The position numbers and the translations under genes were made by a program. A stretch of 64,000 bases of DNA from Scenedesmus sp. ARA3 (lineage: Eukaryota > Chlorophyta > Chlorophyceae > Sphaeropleales > Scenedesmaceae): positions 229,515-293,514 of the forward strand of contig RWJK01001243.1 in the NCBI GenBank assembly GCA_004335835.1. Reading direction: 5' to 3'. The notes below the pieces were generated by a model. That model ran no database searches, was not told where the DNA came from, and saw nothing but the letters and a program-made list of their open reading frames with translations. Each line of letters opens with the position of its first letter. The stretch's first letter is position 1. Shown piece after piece: positions 14,744 to 25,807 of this stretch.

Positions 14744-17104
14744 GCTGCTCTCAGCACAATTGGGAGTGCAGGTCTAGACCGATGGTTGGTGTCTTGGGCA
14801 GCTTCTGTGTGGGGCAGGCGCTGCGGCACAGCTACTTCCTGCCGGAGCTGTTCTGAGCTGCTCTTAGCACAAGTAGGTCTGAGCTGCTGTGAGGCGCGGA
14901 CTCGGCTGCTGCTGCTTGTGTTGGGCGGTGTTTGTGCAGCGCTTGCTGGATGCGCAATGGATGGCTGCTGCAGCTGCAGCAGCTAGGCGCTGCGCTGCTG
15001 CGCCCTGGTGATACGGCACGGCAGAGGTGCTGTGGGTGTTAGTGTTGTGCTCTGACGATTCACTGTGCATGGGGTCATACTGTGGTCAGCTCAGAGTGAC
15101 CCTGCTGCTTGCTCTTTCTGCAGTGCATGGCAGCAGCAAACGTGGCCTCCTGTCAGCACCCAAAGCTCTTTGTGCACTGCCTGTTTCGCTCAAAAAGACC
15201 GAGCATCTACACTTGGTTGACCAGTGTGCAGATGCGATAAGTTATGTGTGTTGCTCGCTGAAGCTGTGGTCAGGCCAGGAGCACTTGTTTAGCTGACATA
15301 GGCAGCAGAACTCAGATCTCCACTGCCACTTGTCTTGGTGTAGCGCTGCCAGTAGCGCTGCCAGCTGTTTGTGTTGCGGTTGCGGTTGCTGCTGTTGCTG
15401 TAGCTGAACGCTGTCCTTTCTGGCAGGCTTGCTTGGACAGTTGGCATTGATTTGCAATACAGCGGCAGCGTTGTTTCAAGGGCATTTGCCAGCAGAAATG
15501 AAAGGAGAGCACGAGCTACAGTGCTCCAAAGGACGAGCGGTGCAAGAAGATGTGTCCACGCGAGTTCTGCTTGGACTGCAGCAGCTTGCTGTGTGTTAGC
15601 GTTGTGAGCGTCGCACTGGCAGTTGCTGTGAGCGCATGCATGAGCGACAGATAGCAGTGTGGTTGCGTACGATTGCATCTAGATCTCATTCTTTACTGGC
15701 AGAGTCTGCCCGCTGAAGGACAGCTGACCAGCATGGATGCTGACTAGCATGGATGCGTTCACGGCAGCTGTTGAGGTGTGCAGCTGATGTGGTGCATGGC
15801 CGGCGCTGAGCAGCTGCCTCGCGCTGGCCTGTTCAACAGGATGTTGTAGTGTGCGCGCACTCGGCGTCTCCGCTGCCTCGCGTGCTGCAGTGCTCCATGC
15901 AGATCATGTTTAAGTCCTTGCGGTGCACAGCATTTGGCATCCTTGACAGGCAGCAGCAGCATGCTGCTGAGCGTGTCATCGTTTCCCTTGCTGGCTTCTG
16001 GGCTTTGGCTGTTGCTACAGCCTGTAGCAAAGCCGGAGGTTTGGTATGGCGTTTTACAGGTGTGGCGGATGAGTCAACCTGCAGAGCACCTCACGAGGTA
16101 ATGTGTACATGTGTTATTGACAGTACGTAACGCGGTTGTTGCTTCGTTTCCCGCAGATAGGCTGTAGTAGCAGCTGAGAATACGCGGGTGATGATGGGAG
16201 GTACCGCACCGGTTGCCCTGGGGTCCAACGTAACCAGTGCCCGCTTCACTTCCACCAATATTGAAAGTTGCAGGAAAGAATTTGCCACAGCTGATCATTC
16301 ATGAGTGCAACATACCCCACCAGCTTTCACCAACGTCAATGTTGTATTCTCGGTGCTGTTACTTGGGAGCTGCAGAACCTAATCCTCGAGCCTGCAATGG
16401 CGCAGCATGCCATGCGTCCACCGGCACCAACAAGGCGCGCAGCCAATGCAGCAGGCACCTCAAACACTGCAGGCACCAATGCCTGGTGCTGGTGACAACC
16501 AGTGATTGCAACATCAATCGTGACTTCGTACCACACGACATGTCAACAGCCAAAGAATGCGACACACAAAGCCAACACATCAGCATGGCGTTGCCCCATA
16601 CCCACCGTCCTCAACAAACTGCTCGCTGCTAACCACTGCTTTGGCAAAGCAGCCACTGCCGGCCGTGGCGGCCCTGAGTATGTGCTGTACTCAAGAGGCC
16701 GCACCATGCGCTGCTTGTGCTGAGACCAATATGAGCCCCCGCCTGCTGCGCTGCCCCCATCTTGCTGCCCTTCAACCTTCAACTGCCTGGCTCCAGCAAA
16801 GCACAACTCAATGCAACAGTCAACACAACAATGACTGCGCCACACCGGGCCAGACGCGCAAGCTTGCCTTGAAGACAGCTAGCCAAGCCAGCCCATTCGA
16901 TGAACAGATTTTCCACACAAATCAGCCACAACTTGCATCGCCGGCTGCTGCAACCAGCTGCGCCAAACACACACTCCAGCAGCCTCCCCCTGCCACTGGC
17001 GGCCATCCACACCTGCCACACGGTGCGCTGCTATCCCTCAACCACAGCAGCGCTCCTCCTTCCCTCCCTCCCTCCCTCCCTCCCTTCTCCCCTCAGAAAC
17101 CTTC
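14744..17104. other. Convergent intergenic region after the STL1 and RS-protein genes
   Basis: It begins with a copy of the terminal STL1 exon (14808-14870) that includes the codons for QALRHxYFLPELF, the TGA stop and the following GAGCTGCTCT. The rest shows no supported exon. A (CCCT)n run at about 17060-17090 sits just beyond the stop codon of the RS gene. Confidence 0.55.
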
Positions 17105-18505
17105 TCAGTCCCTAGCCAGCTCGAAAGCATCATCATCAGCGCCATCCGCCTGCCAGCGCTCGTCCCTGCCGCCCCTGCCCTCATCGCCCCTGTGCCGCCG
17201 CTGCTCGCGGCTCCTGCTGCGGCTGCGGCTGGCGCTCCTGCCCCTCTTACGGGCCCCGCCACCTCCCGCTGCTGCTGCTGCTGCCGGGGAGGCAGACTTG
17301 CTGCGGCTGCGCTTGCGAGCAGCTGCTGCTGCTCCTGTGCTGCCTGAAGGTGAACGGCTACGCGAGGCTGAAGCCTGTTTCTTTTTCCCGCTGCTGCGGC
17401 CCTTGCTGCCCGATGGAGATGGCGAGGCAGATGCAGATCCAGCACGCCGCTTCGCAGGAGATGCCGATCGAGATCGAGATCTAGATCCCGACCGGCCCCT
17501 CTTTGCTGCTGCTGCTGCTGCTGCTGCTGGCGAGGCTGAGCGTGATGCGGAGCCGCGCCGGCCGCGGGAGCGCGAGCGTGATGGGCTGCGGGACTTGCTG
17601 CGGGAGGCGCGGCGCCGGCGGCCCCTGCTGCGGTCCCTGCTGCGGCTGCGGCTGCGCGCGCCCTTGCCGTACTTCTCATCGTACTTGGTGCTCCTGCAGC
17701 ACAGGGGCAGATCAGGTGGCAGATATGAGAACTTTGAGGTCTACAAACAGTACAACAGCAGCGTATGCGCGCCCTTGCCATACTTCTCATCGTACTTGGT
17801 GCTCCTGTTTTGGCGACAGCAGGGGCGGCACGGAGAAGGGCGCAGCGAGTAAAAAGCAGCTGTTTCAGCAACATGTGGCAGCACATGCGTAACATATGCG
17901 GCCGCAATTGCCGTACTATACATCGTACTTGGTGCTCCTGTTGTTGACGCAGAAGAGGCAGCAGGTGGCACTTGGGAACGGCGCTGGGCAATCGGATTTT
18001 GAGTGATGCGACACTGCATGCGCTGGCACGCGGTCTGCAGAGTGCTGCGCAGCAAGAGTCGCTGCACCACACAGCAGTTGTGCACCTCCACCTATCATTG
18101 TTCCCATCACCTAAAGAAGTAAAAACACAAAGGAAAAGCTTTGTGAGTTTCTGTAACTGTGCGCCACTCACAGCACCATCACGGAGTAGCCCTGCGTCTT
18201 GATGTCCAGCAGCCCCTCGCGCGCAAACACGACAGATTCAACACTTAAGCCTGCAAAGCTCCTGTCAAACACACAAACCATTCAACTTTAGTGGAGAAAC
18301 CATCACAAAAGTCTGTAAACTGTGCGCCACTCACAGCACCATCACGGAGTAGCCCTGCGTCTTGATCTCCAGCAGCCCCTCGCGCGCAAACCAGCGGCAC
18401 AGCGTGGAGAAGGTGGCCCCGGTCACGCGCCCGCAGTGCCAGCCGCGGTCCCTCTGGCGCATGATGTCGTTCAGGCTGCTGATGTTGATGGGGAAGCGCC
18501 TGCGC

Positions 18506-18555
<50 letters not shown>

Positions 18556-18835
18556 TGATATGTGTTTTGTTGCTGGTGAGTGCGGCCACAGATCAGCTGA
18601 GTCAGCCATTGCCCGCACAGGTTGAAGGATAGCGAAGCTCACAGCACAACACATGCTCAATCAACCGCAATCCCCAATCAAACAAGACTCCTACCACCAG
18701 CAGCAGCATCAGCAGCAGCTGCGGGCCGTTGCAGTTCTACTGTACTCACTTCCAGCCGCGCGCCCGCTCCTTGACAAACAGCCAACTGACAGCACAACAC
18801 ATGGTCAATACTTCACTCCCTCATCAAACTCCTAG

Positions 18836-18881
<46 letters not shown>

Positions 18882-21800
18882 CCAATGCAACCCTGCTACT
18901 CACTTCCAGCCGCGCGCCAGCTCCTTGACTGCCTCCTTGAAGAGGCTCTCCGTGCTGCGGCTCACACGCAGCTCCTCGATGCGCGAGCTGAAGCGCTGCC
19001 GCGGCGGCGAGCTGCAGCAGACAAATACGTGCGGCACGACAGAGATCAGTTGCTTTCACAAGTCCCCAATCACACCAAGTCCCCAATCACACAAATGCAT
19101 GCCATTGAGACTGCCGATGCGCAGCCCAGCAGCCTGTGTCAGCGGTGAATCTGGACTGTATATCGCGCGCGCACCCCAACAACGAATGTGGTTGTACCCC
19201 CCATTCAAGATAGCTGTAAAGCACTGCTGGCCACTGCATACTCTGCAGCATGGCATGCATAACCAAGTGCAGCAGTCAGCACCAAGCCACTCACCGGCTG
19301 CGCCTGGCGTAGGGGTCCCGGTAGTAACTGTCATAACGGTCCCGCCCCCTGTCCCTGTCATAATAGCCGCCGCCACCTCCCCTGAAGCGAGGGCTCACAG
19401 GGCCGCGGCCGTAGCCCCTGTCTGGACTGGCGTACCTGCATAATACATGATATGACAATACAATATTGTTATGTGATGCAGGAGACCACAGTTGAGAGTT
19501 GTTGGTGGCAGCCTAGGTTCTGGCTATGCGGATGGAGCAACACTCACTCAGGCGATAAGCGTGCAATGGCTGCAATGCAACAGCTGCGCAAGGCGTGACG
19601 AATGCTGGACGCATGTTGCAGAACGCTCAGCACAGCAGCACTGCATTATGTGTAGGTTATATGCCTGCAGGTTTCAGTCGAGAGGGCGGCAGCGAAATTT
19701 ATTGAACTGTCGAGACTCGGCAGAAAGCCGAGCGGAGCGAGGGTTCTGCCGAATCGAGATAGTTCAATAAATTGAGCGGAGCCCTCGAGACGGAACCTGC
19801 AGGCTTCTAACCTACTTATGCCGCGAAAGGAACACGTTCAACTGCTAGTCCCGTGGACTTTTGCATATTGCACTGTGGACTTTTGCATATTGCACTGTTG
19901 ACTTTTGCATAAAGCACTGTTGACTTTGCATAATGCACTGTTGACTTTGTATAATGCACTGTTGACCAAGACACATCTAAAGGTAGGAACACCAGACCCA
20001 CCGGACACACCGGATTCAACGGATTCACCAGACACACCAAGTTACCTGGACCACCAGACACACCGGATGCACCGGATTCTCCAGACAAACCAAGTTGAAC
20101 GGACTCACCGGAAACACCGAATTCACCAGACAAACCTGGTTAGCCGGACACACCGGATTCACCGGATTCACCAGACAAGCCCAGGTAGCCGGACCCACCG
20201 GACACACCGGTTTCACCGGATTCACCAGACAAACCAAGTTAGCCGGACACACCAACTTGGTTTGTCTGGTGAATCCGGTGAATCCGGTCCTGTCCGGTTA
20301 ACTTGGTTTGTCTGGTAAATCCGGTCTGTCCGGCTAACTTGGTTTGTCTGGTGAATCCAGTGAATCCGGTGTGTCCGGCTAACTTGGTTTGTCTGGTGAA
20401 TCCGGTGAATCCGGTGTGTCCGGTGGGTCCGGCTAACTTGGTTTGTCTGGTGAATGCGGTGAATCTGGTGTGTCCGGTGTGTCCGGCGAACTTGGTTTGT
20501 CTGGTGAATCCGGTGAATCCGGCGTGTCCGGTGGGTCCAGCTCAACTTGGTTTGTCTGATGAATCCGGTGAATCCGGTGTGTCTGGTATGTCTGTGGTAA
20601 CACTGCTACCATTACATCTGGTTTTTTCCTTACCTAGTTCTCTACATCCTAGGAAGTCAACAGTGCATTACTGTGTTTTAATGTTGTGTCTATTTCCTGG
20701 GAAAACACTCTTGAGTGGTATAAACAAAGTAATAAGCACACCAAGTCCAGATGCAGGCTCAATGCATGCCTGCTGCCAGCAAAGCAAGCCACTGGCAGCA
20801 TCTGCATCTGCAAGCTAGAAGCTGCTGATGTGTTGCCGCACCTGTCGCGCCTGCCCCTGCTCCTGCTGCGGCTCCTGTCACGCCTGCCCCTGCTCCTGCT
20901 GCGCTTGCGCCTCGGCGATTCTGACACAGAGCGCCCCCTGCAAGGCATTGCGGCACAGCGCAATGTCCAGCAGCAGCATACGCAAGCGCCCATGATGTCA
21001 GCACCACATTCCTCGGGGCATGAAACCCAAAGCGCCACAGTATGTGGCGTTACTGGCGCCCGACAGCATACCAGTATGCTCGTGGCTGCAGGCAGCTGCA
21101 AAGCACTCAGCAAATGCCTGACCCTACCAGGCATGCAAGACATGCAACAGCACAAAAGTACATACTCGCACATCAGCATGGGCACAAGGCGCAAGGCACA
21201 AGGCTGTGCTGGGCAGCGCAGCACCCTCCCTCCCTTCAAACACACCTGCGCCGAGACCTGCTGCGGCTCCTGCTCTTGCTCCTGCTGTGGCTGCGGCTGC
21301 TGCGGCGCTTCAGCTTGCGCGGTGAGCGCGAGCGCGAGGGCGAGCGGGAAAGGGAGCGCGAAGCAGATCGGCCGCGCCTGCCGCCGCTGCGCACAGGTGA
21401 CCGAGACCTAGAGCGCGAAGCTGAGCGGCCCCTTGCAGGAGACTTTGACTTTGACTTTGACCGCGAGCGGCCACGTGCAGGAGACGTTGACTGCGACTTG
21501 CGCCCGGCAGGAGACTTAGATCGTGATGCTGATCTGGCGCCGGCACTGCGGCTCCTGCTGCGATCACGGTCTGCTGCTGCTGCTGCTGGTGAGCGCGATC
21601 TGCTGGCGCTGCGGCGTGCTGCAGGGCTGCGGCTGGTGCTGCGGTGGCTGCCATTTGCTGCTGCTGCTGCTGCTGGGCTGCGGCTGCGGCCCCGTGCTGG
21701 GCTTCGGCTGCGTGACCGGTCACTGCAGTGCAAACAAAGGCAGAGAAAAGTGTCAGCAGCAACAGCAGCAGCAGCAGCAGCAGCTGGAAGCATGCAGAGG

Positions 21801-22123
21801 CTCTGGTCACTGTGACACCGCATTATGCCACTGGTGTCAGCATGGAGCATGCTGCCAAGGTGTTTCGATGCATGCCGAACAATGTGCGCACAACAGCACA
21901 CAGTTGCCAGCTGTCTTTGTAGACAGCTCTGAAAGCAAGCCGTACAGACTGTACATTGCCAGCTAGCACCGTACAGTGAGCCGATCGCTTGACAATCTAT
22001 GGGCACTGCCCACAACAACAGCTGGAAGTTTGCTCAGCATGAAAACCAAGCAGTACGGCTGCGGATGGTCCCTGTAGCGCTGCTGATGGCCCCTTTGTCC
22101 CTTCACCTGTCGCTGCGGCCCAT
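17105..22123 (-). CDS. Arginine/serine-rich (RS-domain) nuclear protein with an unrecognised central domain
   Basis: Model (minus): 22123-22107, 21722-21246, 20937-20842, 19435-19295, 19011-18904, 18499-18335, 17693-17105; 530 aa, all phases closing. N-terminal (about 1-200) and C-terminal (about 340-530) regions are dense in RS, SR and SP dipeptides, as in splicing regulators. A Gly/Tyr/Arg-rich stretch (RFRGGGGGYYDRDRGRDRYD) follows the first RS region. Between them sits a compact ~95-residue core containing RIEELRVSRSTESLFKEAV, ELARGWKRFPINISSLNDI and HCGRVTGATFSTLCRWFA, which I cannot assign to a family. No RRM motif is seen. A role in pre-mRNA splicing or transcription is inferred from the RS composition. 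The 17-nt first exon (MGRSD) is chosen for its phase and donor and is the weakest part. Introns contain decoy exon edges, a foldback element and a large palindromic minisatellite. Confidence 0.7.
17790..17945 (-). repeat. Two copies of the RS gene last-exon acceptor edge
   Basis: The real exon start (17693) reads CAG|GAGCACCAAGTACGATGAG. Copies with the same CAG|GAGCACCAAGTACGATG start lie at about 17768-17803 and 17908-17936, so three tandem acceptor edges are available. The nearer copy still encodes STKYDEKYGKGA. The farther has changed after STKYD. Confidence 0.8.
18163..18230 (-). repeat. Copy of the RS gene exon 6 donor edge
   Basis: It repeats the exon 6 end and donor (real donor at 18334/18335). 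The block encodes roughly FAREGLLDIKTQGYSVMV, followed by a GTGAGT donor, and lies about 170 bp downstream in the intron. Confidence 0.8.
18744..18778 (-). repeat. Partial copy of the RS gene exon 5 donor edge
   Basis: This is a copy of the ERARGWK-like codons plus GTGAGT donor found at the real end of exon 5 (18904), about 150 bp downstream in the intron. A (CAG)n array (sense CTG) at 18838-18880 lies between the two. Confidence 0.7.
19652..19815. mobile_element. Foldback (inverted-repeat) element inside an RS-gene intron
   Basis: Two arms of about 73 bp starting GTAGGTTA and ending CGGCAGAA are inverted copies of each other at roughly 85% identity by eye, around a ~18-nt loop. Both arms contain AATTTATTGAACT and CTGCAGG. 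The compact fully palindromic layout is typical of foldback or MITE-like non-autonomous elements. No target-site duplication was established, and the mobile-element class is inference. Confidence 0.55.
19856..19972. repeat. Short direct repeats of 20-23 bp
   Basis: About six head-to-tail copies of a unit resembling TTGCATAATGCACTGTTGAC lie between the foldback element and the palindromic minisatellite. They are intronic with respect to the RS gene. Confidence 0.75.
19985..20600. repeat. Palindromic minisatellite in an RS-gene intron
   Basis: The left arm (about 19985-20245) is built from units such as ACCGGATTCACCAGACAAAC. The right arm (about 20252-20600) carries the same units inverted, for example AACTTGGTTTGTCTGGTGAA at about 20254, 20300, 20336, 20380, 20434, 20489 and 20546. 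The switch point is near 20248. Unit length varies (about 36-57 bp) because it is made of 9-10 bp subunits (GAATCCGGT, GTGTCCGGT). Confidence 0.8.
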
Positions 22124-23062
22124 GCTGCTGTATGATTATGCTTCTCTCTTCGTGGTCGATGCGTGTTTGCCTGCCTGCTCAGCATTCATAAAAGAGTACA
22201 CAGCAGCAGCATGCAGCCAAAGCGTCAGCAATGTGTACACACACTGCATTGCACGATGGCAGCCGAACGCCTTCTTTGCACGAAAGGCCGGCACTGTGTA
22301 TGAAAGGTAAAGCTGCTTGAAATGCGCTCATGTCTTCTGCAGGCACAGCTACATGCTGTTGCTGATGGTGTGTGACGCAGTAGATGCATGGCTGTCCGCT
22401 CATGTCGGGTGCTGACAACACTGAAAATTGTTGCTGTGTCAAAATCACGCTGACGACACCCTGGCTTGCGCTGCTAATGTGCAGAAAGTCACCTGAGTGT
22501 GTCTTGTCACCACTGCTGCAGCTGCTGCCACCCAGCAGGTGCCGCTGCTCACGATCCCCTCGGTTCGCCCCCACAGGTTGTCGTTTATTGCAACCAAGTA
22601 AAAACAACTTCAGACATGCGCCTTGAGCCGTCCTCAGTGCAACCTGGTGATGAGTGAGTGCTGGTAGAAATGCGGCTGCTGCAAAACTTGACAGCCGCAG
22701 GCACGGACTTGCAAACGACTAGCTCAGGTGTTGTGTTGCCCTAGCTGAACGATCACTGTGGCGATCAACCAGTAACACAGACTGTTACAGTACAAAACAA
22801 GCAGCAGAACCACCAGGACGCCCCTGTGGGGGGACATCTGCCAATAAGCATCTTGTGATTTTCAGACGCGACTTTCTTGTCTGCTGCTGCCCTGGTTCGA
22901 CGCCAGTCAAACCGAGGTGTCGGTTGTGAGCAAGCCCCAGCAGTGAACTGCTACGCGTCGTCGCTCTCTTAAGTTTTATCAGTTAATTAGCGGACCATCT
23001 ATAGTTTGGCATCAGCCGACTCAGCTGGCGGACTGGGACCATAACAGCAGGAGACGTTTCAG
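22124..23062. other. Divergent intergenic region between the RS-protein and minE genes
   Basis: About 940 bp between two modelled starts, presumably containing both promoters. I see no supported exon, TATA box or RNA gene. Confidence 0.4.
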
Positions 23063-23788
23063 ATGTGGAGCAGCTTGTTGAGCAGCTCGCAGCAGCAGCA
23101 GGTACGCTGAATCTCATTCTACTAGATATGCGCATGCTTCAGGATGAAAAGCTGACACTCGCGTGCTGCCTTGCAGGTGCTGGCCTCACCTGCTGTTAAG
23201 GGCGGGCAGCAGCGGCCCAGACTATCAGTTGTAGTACACGCAAATCAGCCAGTGCTCAATGAGGCCAGGCAGCGGCGTGGATCACCAGAGCTGCTGGAGA
23301 TGCCACCTAGGAACACCACAGCAATTGGCAGCACCATCAAGTACAGAATAAAGCCAAAGAGCCCGCTGCAGCAGCCAGAAAACCCAGTAGCAGACTTCAT
23401 GACCAAGCTCAAGCTGGCCTGGAACATCTTCTTCCCAGACGAACCAGCAGAGGTGCGGCCAAAGGAGGAGGCCAAGCAGCGGCTACGCATGATCCTGGTG
23501 GCAGACCGCTGCGGCATGAGTCCTGCAGGACTGACTGAGATGAAGCGCAACATCCTCAACGCCATTGAGGAGTTTGTCGACATCGACTCAGAGGAGCAGA
23601 TTGACGTGAGCATAACGTCAGACCCAGAGGTTGGCACTGTGTACAGCGTGGCAGTGCCAATCCGCCGCGTGAAGCCAGAGGCGCGGCTGGCGCTGGGTGC
23701 AGATGGGGAGATTGAAGACCTCACATTTGAGTGGAACCCAGAGGACCTCGACAGCGACCCCTCTGCACGCTTCCCATACGGCACGTAA
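23063..23788 (+). CDS. MINE: Plastid division topological specificity factor MinE
   Basis: Model: exons 23063-23101 and 23177-23788, 216 aa, phase-0 junction. The mature part matches bacterial and plastid MinE. A membrane/MinD-interacting segment (NPVADFMTKLKLAWNIFF, about 82-99) is followed by the dimerisation domain, with AKQRLRMILVADR (about 112-124), AGLTEMKRNILNAIEEFV and GTVYSVAVPIRR. An extension of about 80 residues before it is Ser/Gln/Arg-rich and should be the chloroplast transit peptide plus linker. MinE is known to activate MinD ATPase and place the division ring at mid-plastid. A ~35-residue acidic tail follows the MinE core (LGADGEIEDLTFEWNPEDLD). Only one short intron is present, with no decoy exon edges, unlike neighbouring genes. 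The first exon (13 codons) rests on splice phase alone. Confidence 0.92.
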
Positions 23789-25106
23789 GCACGTGCTTGT
23801 GCTGCAGCTAGCAGTAGCTCGTGGTGCGCAGTGCAGGTTGCTCCTTGCAGTGCAGCTGGCAGTGCTAGCAGCTTTGCAGGGTAGCAGCAGCAAAGGCTGG
23901 ATGGGTGCAGCACCTGTGTTCATGTGACTGCGCGTGCAGTCCGCAATGTGGTGTTGGCTCTGAAGGCGCTGGCCTGTGGTATGCTGCTGCTGTGTCGTGC
24001 TGCTGAGCTGCGGGCCTGCGCGCCTGCAGCTGACTTGCTGGTGTGTAGCAGCCAGCTGGGCTGCTTCTGCATTGGTTTGCTACTGCAGGCGTGCCTGTCC
24101 TGTGTGCTGTAGTCGGCAAGCCTGTCGTGTCCGGCAGTAGTCGTGTAGGTAGCGAGCAGCAACTGTTAGGTACCATGAGTGTTCGCTAGGCATAGGAGAG
24201 TCAGTGTACACTACTGTTGACCAACTTATGATCCGTGTCCTGTTGGGACAGGGCAGTGTGCGCCCATGCATTGCCTGAACTGACTTTGACAGAACGACTA
24301 GTTAGAGAAGACTGTTGGCATGGCTGGAGCAGTAGTCAAACCTTTTGGCATCCATGCCAACAGAGGTGTCTGCCCATCGCTATGAGGAGCTGGACACGTG
24401 GCATCAGCTTGTTAATGCCTGCGCAACATGTGTGGTTACTGTGCACTGCCATGATCAATTGATGGCGGTAGCCCTTTTCACACCGGTGACGCTGTGTCAC
24501 TGGTTGCCATTTCCAGTAGCCTGCTTGAATGGCCAGTAAGCTTGACCAGCTGGAAGATGCTTGGTGCTTATGTTTGCGGCATCACAGATTCCTGTGTATC
24601 AGGCTAGTGCCCGGCATCTTTGCATATGCATCCAGGGCAGTATGCTGCAGGGAAGCCCCGTGTGGGCTGAAACGAGGGCTGCAACTGTGCAGTGTCCCTT
24701 ATCCGCTGACAATATGTCACAATCGTGCATGCTGTAACACTGCAAAGCTTGACTTAGTTGTGCTGTGAGGGCATTGTGTGGCAGCTTGTAAGCATTGCTC
24801 TCGTGCGCATGTCTCAGCACTGCAGTTACACAGCGACCGAGTTGTAGCATAGCTGTCGGTGATGCATCGAGTCAAAAGGGCAATTGCAACTGCTATGTGC
24901 TGTTGTTAAGTTTACCTAAGCCTTAGGTGAGCGCATGTCCGTGCGATTTGCTGTCCACGGACAACTGGAAAACCAATGTTTCACAACAGGGATGCAAGGG
25001 CGTGATGTAGCCGGAAAAGCCTGAAAAGCCATAGCCAAGCAGCCAATCACTTGCGTAACACATTCTGATATTATAACTTATAAAGAAGGTTGAGGGCAGC
25101 ACTCAC
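23789..25106. other. Region after minE without a supported gene
   Basis: No exon with a recognisable protein sequence is visible on either strand. Any downstream exons of the orphan Cys-rich exon at 25107-25250 would have to lie here, but I could not find a convincing one. Confidence 0.4.
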
Positions 25107-25250
25107 CGGCTGGACAGTCGCACAGCCCAATCATGGCATTGCAGACACCCACAGAGGAGCAGTTGCTTGGGCAGCTCTTGCTATAGGCAGGTGGCAGCTG
25201 GCAGGTCTGGCTGGTTGAAGTATGGCCCACACCACCGCAGCCTGGTGCCT
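25107..25250 (-). pseudogene. Orphan EGF-like, Cys-rich exon
   Basis: Minus-strand exon bounded by CTGCAG|AGG and GCCG|GTGAGTG. It encodes about 48 residues including TCQLPPAYSK and CPSNCSSVGVCNAMIGLCDC, an EGF-like cysteine spacing seen in algal extracellular and exostosin-like proteins. I could not find matching exons on either side, so it is either part of an undetected gene reading leftwards or a relic. Its phases (enters needing two bases, leaves with one) resemble those of the Cys-rich tandem genes, but the sequence is not closely similar. Confidence 0.3.
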
Positions 25251-25807
25251 CTGCAGCGGAGCTTGATCCGCCTGGAGTGTGCCTGCTTGTGCAGACCGCG
25301 ATGGTTGGTGTTTTTGTATCTGTTGGACAGTACTCGTGAATGTGATTCTGGTTGTGACTCACTGACACCATCTTGGTGCACACATGCTGCTGCTGCTGCT
25401 GCTGCTGCTGCCTGAGATAAAGCATTGCTACTAGAGGATACGTGCACGTGTAACAGAATACGAAGTATGGCTAACACATGATTTTGCTCCATGTGGCGTG
25501 CCATCGCTTGAGTGGCACAAATGGCCAACGTGCCAACTTCTCTAGGCGAGACACTGTCGCAAATCCGCAACACCCGAACATCAAGTACACCACATGTGCA
25601 TCATGAAGAGTTTGATGGGCCGATACACGGATCTGATGGTGGAGAACGCTACGCGCTTACATGCAAGGACGTTTGGCACCTCGCACACTGTGCCTGTGAC
25701 AGTGACCAGTGACAGAGGCCGGTGACCCGCGGCACAAAGCCCATACCGGCTGCCATTTGCCTTTACGCACTGTTGGTCGTGTTTGCGTGTTGTCCGTGGA
25801 CGTCCTC

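Noticed and set aside
16557..17852. Plus-strand open frame of about 430 codons
   Set aside because: It is antisense to the RS-rich last exon. The RS dipeptides on the minus strand with closing phases are far more convincing.
20025..20545. Frames giving Gly-Phe-Thr or Val-Asn-Pro-Val periodic proteins that look collagen-like
   Set aside because: They are translations of the palindromic minisatellite in an intron, open on both strands because unit lengths avoid stops.
22890..22940. Possible tRNA T-arm (GGTTCGA-type motif)
   Set aside because: The stem pairs only four bases, and no acceptor, D or anticodon arm could be fitted upstream.
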